Below are positions 5,093-10,723 of a stretch of DNA of 10,723 nt, piece by piece. Positions within the stretch are counted from its first letter, which is position 1. Each line of letters begins with the position of its first letter. The stretch is from JAXGPP01 sp964436865. Lineage in GTDB: Bacteria; Planctomycetota; Planctomycetia; Pirellulales; Thermoguttaceae. The stretch lies in NCBI GenBank assembly GCA_964436865.1, contig CAYTFK010000245.1:1-10723 (forward strand), given 5' to 3'. A program made the position numbers and the translations under genes. The notes under the pieces are model-generated. The model was not told the DNA's origin, did no database searches, and saw only the letters and a list, made by a program, of their open reading frames with translations.

Positions 5093-7450
5093 ATGAACAG
5101 ACTCCGCTCCCGGATCGGGCTTGCTGCCTGCGCGTTGTGGATCGGCCTGGCAGTGGCCGGTTCTCGTCCCGCGGTCGCCGGACCCGCACGGCTTCCCGTT
5201 GCCGCCCCGGGTGATGTGGGGATGGCCGCCGAACGGCTCGCTCCCATCGACGGCCTCATTGCCGCGGCCATCGAGAAGGGCGACATGCCGGGTTGCGTGC
5301 TGGCCGTCGGCCGCCACGGCAAACTCGCCCTGCTCAAGGCCTACGGCCGCCGCCAGGTTGAGCCCGAACCGATCGAGATGACGGTCGATACGGTCTTCGA
5401 CCTTGCGTCGCTCACCAAGCCGATCGCCACGGCCACCAGCGTGATGCTTCTCATCCAGGACGGCAAGATCGGGCTGCATGACCCTGTGGCGAAACACATC
5501 CCGGAATTCGCCGCCAACGGCAAGGAAGCGATCACCGTTTTCCATCTGCTCACGCACCAGGGAGGACTGATACCCGATAACTCGCTCAAGGACTATGCCG
5601 ACGGCCCTGAAAAGGCTTGGGAGCGGATCTATGCGCTGGGAATCAAGACGAAACCCGGCGAGAAATTCGTCTATACCGACGTCGGCTTCCTCGTCCTCGG
5701 AGAACTCGTCCGCCGCGTCTCCGGACTTCCCGTCAATGAGTTCGCGCGGGAGCGGATCTATCGCCCGCTGGGTATGAACGAGACGGACTATCTCCCGGGT
5801 GAAGATCTCTGCCGCCGCGCGGCTCCCACCGAGCGGCGTGACGGGAAGTGGATGCAGGGCGAGGTGCACGACCCGCGGGCCTATGCGCTCGGCGGAGTGG
5901 CCGGACATGCGGGGCTCTTCTCCACGGCCGCCGACCTGGCAGTCTATGCCCAGATGATGCTCGGCCGCGGCGAGTATGGCGGCGTCAGGGTGCTCGATGA
6001 AAAGACATTCGATCTAATGACCGCCGAGTACGCGGTCCCCGGCGGATTCCGCGGCCTCGGTTGGGACAAGCGCAGCGGCTATTCCTCCAATCGCGGCCGG
6101 AGCTTTTCGCCCCGCGCGTTCGGCCACGGCGGTTTCACCGGCACCGTGATCTGGATCGATCCTGAGCTGGACCTGTTTCTGATCTTCCTCAGCAATCGCC
6201 TGCATCCCGACGGCGAAGGTTCGGTGAATTCGCTGGCCGGACGGATCGGCGCCATCGCCGCCGCCGCGATTGACGATCCCGCGCCGTCTTCGGTCGGAAA
6301 ATCGCCGGGACGCGGCGATGTTCTGACCGGTATCGACGTCCTCCAGCGCGGCGGCTTCCGCCTGCTTGAAGGGCGGCGGGTGGGACTGATCACCAACCAG
6401 ACGGGAATCAATCGCGACGGGGTGAGCACGGTCCGCCTGCTTCACGAGGCCAAGAATACCAAGCTCGTGGCGCTGTTCAGCCCCGAGCATGGCCTCGAGG
6501 GCAAGCTCGACATTTCGCGCATCAGTGACACCCAGGACGACAAAACGGGCCTGCATGTCTTCAGCCTGTACGGCGAAACGCGACGCCCCACTGCCGAAAT
6601 GCTCAAGGAGATCGACACGCTCGTGTTCGACATCCAGGACATCGGCGCCCGCTTCTACACCTACATTTCCACGATGGGTTACGCGATGGAAGCCGCCGCC
6701 GAGCACGGCCTGCGGTTCGTGGTGCTCGATCGACCGAATCCGATCGGCGGAGTCAGAGTTGAAGGCCCCGTGCTTGATGCCGGACGCGAGTCCTTTGTGG
6801 CCTACCACCGCCTGCCGGTCCGGCACGGAATGACCGTCGGAGAACTGGCCCGCTTGTTCCGCGCCGAGCTGGGGCTCAAACTGGAACTGGAAGTCATCCG
6901 CGTCGAAGGCTGGCAGCGCGGCGAATACTTCGATGAAACGGGGCTGGAATGGGTCAATCCTTCACCCAACATGCGCAGCCTGACGGAAGCCATCCTTTAT
7001 CCCGCCATCGGGCTTCTGGAAACGACAAACCTCTCCGTTGGTCGCGGCACCCCCACGCCGTTTGAACTGTTCGGCGCGCCCTGGATCGACCGCCAGAAGC
7101 TGGCCGACACGCTCAACGCCCTGAATCTGCCGGGCGTCCGCTTCGAACCAATCGAGTTCATCCCCGACGCGAGTGTCTTCGAAGGGAAACGCTGCCAGGG
7201 TGTGCGTGTCCAACTTGTTGACCGCGATGCCTTCCAGACCGTCCGCACCGGCCTGGAGATCGCCCGGCAATTGCGGCTGCTTTACCCCGACGCGTGGGAA
7301 GCCGAAAAGTACGACCGCCTGCTCGGCAATCGGCAGGTGCTCGACGCCTTGCTGGCAGGCAAAACCGTCGCGGAAATCGAAATCCTCTATCAACCCGAAC
7401 TCGATGCCTTCCTCAAGCGCCGTGCGGAGCACCTGCTTTACCAGCAGTAG
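5093..7450 (+). CDS. Exported fusion of an AmiE-like serine hydrolase and a NamZ-type exo-beta-N-acetylmuramidase (DUF1343, GH171)
   Basis: The 785-residue protein has two enzyme domains after a signal peptide (basic MNRLRSR, hydrophobic core to about 23, cleavage likely near AVA-G at 29-30). Residues about 40-392 are a beta-lactamase-fold serine hydrolase (PF00144): nucleophile motif SLTK (106-109), YTD (194-196) replacing YxN, and HGG (345-347) replacing KTG. DPRAYALGGVAGHAGLFST (260-278) and a WIDPELDLFLIFLSNRLHP stretch (354-372) resemble Bacillus AmiE (YbbE), which removes peptide from MurNAc. A proline-rich linker (393-410) leads to a full DUF1343 domain (411-784) with VGLITNQTG (430-438), LFSPEHGLEG (461-470), VFDIQDIGARFYTYIS (511-526), LDRPNPIGG (545-553) and the WVNPSPNM...GRGTPTPFELFGAPW region (620-664). 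B. subtilis NamZ (YbbC) of this family removes MurNAc from non-reducing glycan ends. Divergence from murQ supports peptidoglycan scavenging. The AmiE activity is less certain than NamZ, because PF00144 members include esterases and other peptidases. Confidence 0.92.
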   Translation: MNRLRSRIGLAACALWIGLAVAGSRPAVAGPARLPVAAPGDVGMAAERLAPIDGLIAAAIEKGDMPGCVLAVGRHGKLALLKAYGRRQVEPEPIEMTVDTVFDLASLTKPIATATSVMLLIQDGKIGLHDPVAKHIPEFAANGKEAITVFHLLTHQGGLIPDNSLKDYADGPEKAWERIYALGIKTKPGEKFVYTDVGFLVLGELVRRVSGLPVNEFARERIYRPLGMNETDYLPGEDLCRRAAPTERRDGKWMQGEVHDPRAYALGGVAGHAGLFSTAADLAVYAQMMLGRGEYGGVRVLDEKTFDLMTAEYAVPGGFRGLGWDKRSGYSSNRGRSFSPRAFGHGGFTGTVIWIDPELDLFLIFLSNRLHPDGEGSVNSLAGRIGAIAAAAIDDPAPSSVGKSPGRGDVLTGIDVLQRGGFRLLEGRRVGLITNQTGINRDGVSTVRLLHEAKNTKLVALFSPEHGLEGKLDISRISDTQDDKTGLHVFSLYGETRRPTAEMLKEIDTLVFDIQDIGARFYTYISTMGYAMEAAAEHGLRFVVLDRPNPIGGVRVEGPVLDAGRESFVAYHRLPVRHGMTVGELARLFRAELGLKLELEVIRVEGWQRGEYFDETGLEWVNPSPNMRSLTEAILYPAIGLLETTNLSVGRGTPTPFELFGAPWIDRQKLADTLNALNLPGVRFEPIEFIPDASVFEGKRCQGVRVQLVDRDAFQTVRTGLEIARQLRLLYPDAWEAEKYDRLLGNRQVLDALLAGKTVAEIEILYQPELDAFLKRRAEHLLYQQ

Positions 7451-7499
7451 TGTGCTTCGGCCGGTTCACGCCTTCCTTCCTCCCTCCGAGTACTCACCG

Positions 7500-9455
7500 A
7501 TGCTTCGCTCGATCGTTGTTGCCGCAATCGTCCTCTCGTTTCCCTGTCTGGCACTGGCCGAATTGCCCGAGGGCTGGCTGAAATCGTGGCGCGACCCGGC
7601 CGCCGCCGATCGGCCGCTGCAGATCGTCCACGGAATCCCCGGCCCCCGGGCGAACCTGGAAGGGATGCGCTACTACCGCGACCTCGGCTTGGGCGGTGTC
7701 GTGTGCAACGTAGCCTTCGATAACTACTTGCGGTCGGAAGACAACTGGCGGAACCTGGTTTCCGCCATCGAGGCCTGCAAGGCGCTGGGCCTCGTCGTTT
7801 GGCTGTACGACGAAGAGGGCTATCCCAGCGGCGAAGCGGGTGGGCTGGTGCTGGAGAAGAACCCGGAATATGAGGCAATTGAACTGGCCTATGACCCGTC
7901 TCAGCCTGAACCCTTCATGATCCGGCCGTCGTACGAACATGCCCATGCGGCCAACAACTACCACGCCGCGCGGCGCTGCCCGAATCTCATCGACGACCGG
8001 GCGATGCGGTCGTTCATCGAACTGACCCATGAGGCCTATCGCCAACGGCTCGGCGGGTATTTCGGCGACACGATTCACGCCATGTTCACCGATGAACCGT
8101 CGCTCATGGCCGTCAATCTGGGCCAGTTGCCCGAGTCGGTCCGGCAAAAGGTCCGGGTAGTCGACCCGCTCGATCCGGCCGTCAAGCCGCTGCCAAGCGT
8201 CCCCTGGTCGTACGATTTGCCGGAGCGGTACCGCGACCGCTTCGGCGAGGATCTTGCCGCCCAGCAGCAGAGCCTCTTCACGGGCGACACGGAATCGGAT
8301 CGGCGCGTGCGCCGGCAGTTCTGGTCGCTCATCGCCGATTTGATCGCCGAACGTTACTTCGGTGCAATCCAGGACTGGTGCCGCGCCAACCAACTGGCCG
8401 CCTCCGGTCACACGCTCCACGAACACAGCATCATCCACCACGTTCCGCTCGAAGGAAATGCGATCAAGGTGCTGTCGCGGATGGATATTCCAGGGCTCGA
8501 CATGCTCTCGTCGGAGCCGCTGAGCCTGGCCCGCCACGGATGGCTGACGCCCGCCTTACCGTCGTCGGCCGCTATGCTCAACGGCCGCCGCCGAGTCATG
8601 ACCGAGGTGAGCGACTTCAGCCAGAAGATGGGCAATGCCGGGCCCGCGAGTCTTGCCGATATGCAGGCCACCGCCGCCTGGCAGGCCGTCTGGGGCGTGA
8701 CGGACTTCACGCTGTATTACAGCCCGCGCGACCGCTCGGAGGAAGACTACCGGGCGTACGGCGAGTACGTGGGCCGGCTCAACGCCGTTCTCAAGCCGGC
8801 GTCGCTGGAAAGTGAAGTCCTGCTGTACTACCCGATCTACGATCTCTGGGCCGAGTACCTGCCGGTGGGTAAACCGCTCGACATGGCTTCCCAATCGGCA
8901 CGGGCCCGACAGATCGTCGAATCGTTCAACCGGCTCGGAACACTACTCTCCCGCGCCCAGGTTCCGTTTGGCGTCATCGACCATGAGCACCTCATCCGTG
9001 CGGCGGTCGAACGCGACGGTCACTTTTCGCTGGGCGGCCACCGCTTCCACACGCTCGTACTCCCCGCCGGCGTTGAACTCCCGGCCGAGGCGGCGGCCAT
9101 GGTCGATCGCCTTCGCCAGGCAGGCGGCAGGGTGATCGAAGACGGCCAGGGCGAAGCGTATCGCGACGCTGGCAAGTTGGCTGATGCCGTGCGGCCGACC
9201 GAGCGCTTCGTCCCCAGCGCCGATGGCCTCGTTCTCGGGCGGTTCGTTCGCGACCGCCGCCGCGTGCTGCTGATGCTCAACGCCGCCACAACTCCGTACT
9301 CCGGCCGGCTCGATTCCGCGAGTCCGGGAGCTTGGACCGTGCTCAACCCGGCCAGCGGCGAAATATCGCCAGCCACCAAGGACGGAGAGGGCCGGATCAC
9401 GATCGAACTCGGCTCCCGCCAGGCGTTGCTGCTGGTCGAAGACACTGCACCGTAG
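7500..9455 (+). CDS. Exported GH106-like (alpha-L-rhamnosidase-related) glycoside hydrolase
   Basis: The 651-residue protein starts with a signal peptide (MLRSIVVAAIVLSFPCLALA, cleavage about 20), which decides the ATG at 7500; the frame is open further upstream into the fusion gene but without family similarity. The TIM-barrel-like part carries WLYDEEGYPSGEAGG (101-115), MFTDEPS (195-201), a histidine-rich stretch at 304-314 and VMTEVSDFSQKMG (366-378), the landmarks I associate with GH106 alpha-L-rhamnosidases and related unassigned families. HTLVLPAGVELP (517-528) begins an alpha/beta segment, and a small beta domain ends the chain. Characterised GH106 enzymes are longer, often above 1000 residues with extra beta-sandwich domains, so this is a short variant and may not be a rhamnosidase. 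Glu/Asp residues in the YDEEG and FTDEP motifs are candidate catalytic residues by inference. The start is 49 bases after the fusion gene stop, so co-transcription is likely. No strong Shine-Dalgarno site is seen. Confidence 0.7.
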   Translation: MLRSIVVAAIVLSFPCLALAELPEGWLKSWRDPAAADRPLQIVHGIPGPRANLEGMRYYRDLGLGGVVCNVAFDNYLRSEDNWRNLVSAIEACKALGLVVWLYDEEGYPSGEAGGLVLEKNPEYEAIELAYDPSQPEPFMIRPSYEHAHAANNYHAARRCPNLIDDRAMRSFIELTHEAYRQRLGGYFGDTIHAMFTDEPSLMAVNLGQLPESVRQKVRVVDPLDPAVKPLPSVPWSYDLPERYRDRFGEDLAAQQQSLFTGDTESDRRVRRQFWSLIADLIAERYFGAIQDWCRANQLAASGHTLHEHSIIHHVPLEGNAIKVLSRMDIPGLDMLSSEPLSLARHGWLTPALPSSAAMLNGRRRVMTEVSDFSQKMGNAGPASLADMQATAAWQAVWGVTDFTLYYSPRDRSEEDYRAYGEYVGRLNAVLKPASLESEVLLYYPIYDLWAEYLPVGKPLDMASQSARARQIVESFNRLGTLLSRAQVPFGVIDHEHLIRAAVERDGHFSLGGHRFHTLVLPAGVELPAEAAAMVDRLRQAGGRVIEDGQGEAYRDAGKLADAVRPTERFVPSADGLVLGRFVRDRRRVLLMLNAATTPYSGRLDSASPGAWTVLNPASGEISPATKDGEGRITIELGSRQALLLVEDTAP

Positions 9456-9475
9456 CAGTAGCTGGACAGCCCCAC

Positions 9476-10723
9476 CTACCGCTCAAGCACCAGCACCCAG
9501 TCTTTTCCTCTGCCGGGATCGCCCGGCGGATCAAACGACTGTCCATCAACCTGCGCTGGCTCTAGCTTGCCGGTGCGCGGGTCGAACCATGAGGCCGTCA
9601 CCTTGCGGCCGATGCGCTCCAGGCGGACCGAAATCGTTTTTCCGGTCGGCGTGTAGATCATCGCAAGACTCCCGTCGCTGGCCCGCGCGGCGCGGATGTG
9701 TTCGGCCCCTTCGCCCGGTTCGCCAGCAAGCAGATCCTCGTCGGGCGCGAGTTTCTGCCAGACCTTCGATTCCAACAGCTTCCGCATGTAGCCGACCTGG
9801 GCCGAACCCGGATGTTCGACCGCCGTCTTCCAGGGCGTGCGAGCCGAGGAGATCGGTTTCCGGCCCGGCTGCCACATCTGCCAGATGTTGTGGTTACCGT
9901 ACGTGTGGCCGCACGCCCCGGAGAGCATCGACCACCAGGCCGCCTGCCGCACGTCCCACGCGTCAAACCAGCCGTTCTGCGGCTTCCAGTCAATCGGATG
10001 GTCTTCGTAGCGCGGCTCGCCGTCGAGCACCGGCTTCACGGGCGTGAGGCCGTAGTTCTTGAGCGTCGTCCGATAATTCGGAGCGTTCGCCGCGCTGTGG
10101 CCCGACTGGAACATGTTGAAGTTCAGCCAACCGTCGTTGTGGAACCACTGTGATGAGCCGCTGCCGCCTTGCGGGTGGAACGTCATCAAGTGATTGCCGC
10201 CGTCCCCCTTCTTCAGCCCGCCGGCCATGGCGCGGATGATGGCAAGATGTTGATCGTTCTCCGGATTTCGGTCGCCGCCCAGGATCCAGATGATCGGCTT
10301 GTCGCGGTAGCGGCGGCCGAGAAACGCGCCGTAGGCGGCGGCATTCTCGGGAGTGAAGATCTCCGGACCAACGCCCCACTTCTTGTTCCACTTGTCACCC
10401 CAGGTCGGAAGCATGCCGATGAACATGCCTAGCGACTCGGCCTTATCCACGATGTAATCGACGTGGCGGAAGTAGGCCTCGTTTGGCTGCCGCGGATCAT
10501 CGTTCTCAAGCGGCAGTTCGCCGTACGCGTTCGGCGTGTGCAATCCGTCCAGTTCAGCCAGCACCACCGCCTGGATCACGGTGAATCCCTTGGCGGCGCG
10601 GTCACCGAGGTAGAAATCGGCTTCCTCGCGATTGAGCCGGTGGAACAGTTCCCAGGCGGTATCGCCGAGATAGAAGAACGGCGTACCGTCGGCGTGCATC
10701 AGGTGGCGGCCGGCGGCCGAGAC
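9476..10723 (-). CDS. DUF4038/GH140 apiosidase-like glycoside hydrolase, N-terminus outside the window
   Basis: The minus-strand frame is open from the window edge at 10723 to the TAG at 9478-9476, giving 415 visible residues. Translation continues upstream of the first visible ATG (10699) as VSAAGRHL, matching the usual DUF4038 opening (a Gly-Arg-x-Leu then DGTPFFYLGDTAWELF), so the true start and probable signal peptide are missing. The barrel domain shows GDTAWELFHRL (20-30), PIIWILGGDRNP (143-154), NMFQSGH (203-209) and VLDGEPRYE (232-240), with acidic residues in the last two regions likely catalytic. A C-terminal beta domain (about 335-415) with LAMIYTPTGKTISVRL and ASWFDPRTGK matches the putative collagen-binding domain (PF12904) that usually follows DUF4038. 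The characterised GH140 enzyme removes apiose from rhamnogalacturonan II; many relatives are untested, so specificity is uncertain. It converges on the GH106-like gene with 20 bases between stops. Confidence 0.88.
   Translation of the reverse strand, partial: VSAAGRHLMHADGTPFFYLGDTAWELFHRLNREEADFYLGDRAAKGFTVIQAVVLAELDGLHTPNAYGELPLENDDPRQPNEAYFRHVDYIVDKAESLGMFIGMLPTWGDKWNKKWGVGPEIFTPENAAAYGAFLGRRYRDKPIIWILGGDRNPENDQHLAIIRAMAGGLKKGDGGNHLMTFHPQGGSGSSQWFHNDGWLNFNMFQSGHSAANAPNYRTTLKNYGLTPVKPVLDGEPRYEDHPIDWKPQNGWFDAWDVRQAAWWSMLSGACGHTYGNHNIWQMWQPGRKPISSARTPWKTAVEHPGSAQVGYMRKLLESKVWQKLAPDEDLLAGEPGEGAEHIRAARASDGSLAMIYTPTGKTISVRLERIGRKVTASWFDPRTGKLEPAQVDGQSFDPPGDPGRGKDWVLVLER

Noticed and set aside
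5093..6270. The serine hydrolase domain as an antibiotic-resistance beta-lactamase
   Set aside because: It keeps SxxK but has YTD and HGG in place of class C YxN and KTG, and it is fused to a muramidase, so a cell-wall hydrolase role fits better.
7494..8537. A 347-codon minus-strand open frame within the GH106-like gene
   Set aside because: It is antisense to a frame with a signal peptide and glycosidase motifs; long antisense frames are expected at this GC content.
9444..9459. Small inverted repeat ACTGC/GCAGT at the end of the GH106-like gene as a terminator
   Set aside because: The stem has only five base pairs with a six-base loop and no T-tract; such pairs arise often by chance.
1..10723. 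tRNA or rRNA genes, CRISPR arrays, insertion sequences, attachment sites
   Set aside because: I looked for cloverleaf-like segments, regularly spaced repeats, transposase motifs and terminal inverted repeats and saw none; nearly all bases are in the eight genes.

Overview
The window is GC-rich, densely coded bacterial DNA with eight protein genes and no RNA gene, insertion sequence, CRISPR array or integration site that I could see. The mix of secreted glycoside hydrolases (GH127-, GH106- and GH140-like), a Gfo/Idh/MocA oxidoreductase, weak or absent Shine-Dalgarno sites and short gene clusters on alternating strands suggests a carbohydrate-degrading environmental bacterium. Planctomycetota (Pirellulales-like) is my best guess and Verrucomicrobiota an alternative. 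This is an impression from family content, not a phylogenetic result.

Layout. (1) Bases 1-953, minus strand: the N-terminal half of an exported GH127 (DUF1680) beta-L-arabinofuranosidase-type enzyme, cut by the window edge. (2) Bases 1121-3144, plus strand: a class I SAM-dependent methyltransferase, then a Gfo/Idh/MocA NAD(P)-dependent oxidoreductase starting at GTG. (3) Bases 3149-4988, minus strand: an operon with MurQ (N-acetylmuramic acid 6-phosphate etherase) first, then a BadF/BadG/MurK-type sugar kinase whose start codon lies inside the end of murQ. (4) Bases 5093-9455, plus strand, diverging from murQ across 104 bp: a 785-residue exported protein joining an AmiE-like serine hydrolase (beta-lactamase fold) to a NamZ-type exo-beta-N-acetylmuramidase (DUF1343, GH171), followed by an exported GH106-like glycosidase. 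(5) Bases 9476-10723, minus strand: a DUF4038/GH140 apiosidase-like hydrolase whose N-terminus lies outside the window.

The centre (3149-7450) is the most coherent part. It reads as a compact muropeptide-scavenging module. The exported AmiE-NamZ fusion would remove the peptide from MurNAc and release MurNAc from glycan ends outside the cytoplasm. The kinase would form MurNAc-6-phosphate inside the cell. MurQ would cleave its lactyl ether to give GlcNAc-6-phosphate and D-lactate. In Bacillus subtilis the same functions are separate genes of the murQ-murR-murP-amiE-nagZ-namZ cluster and a PTS phosphorylates MurNAc. Here two hydrolases are one polypeptide and a kinase appears to replace the PTS. 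No transporter, NagZ or regulator is present in the window.

The flanks hold three glycosidase families (GH127, GH106-like, GH140) that also act together on the pectin rhamnogalacturonan II in gut Bacteroides. The locus may therefore combine plant-polysaccharide and cell-wall scavenging, although chance clustering in a glycosidase-rich genome is also possible.
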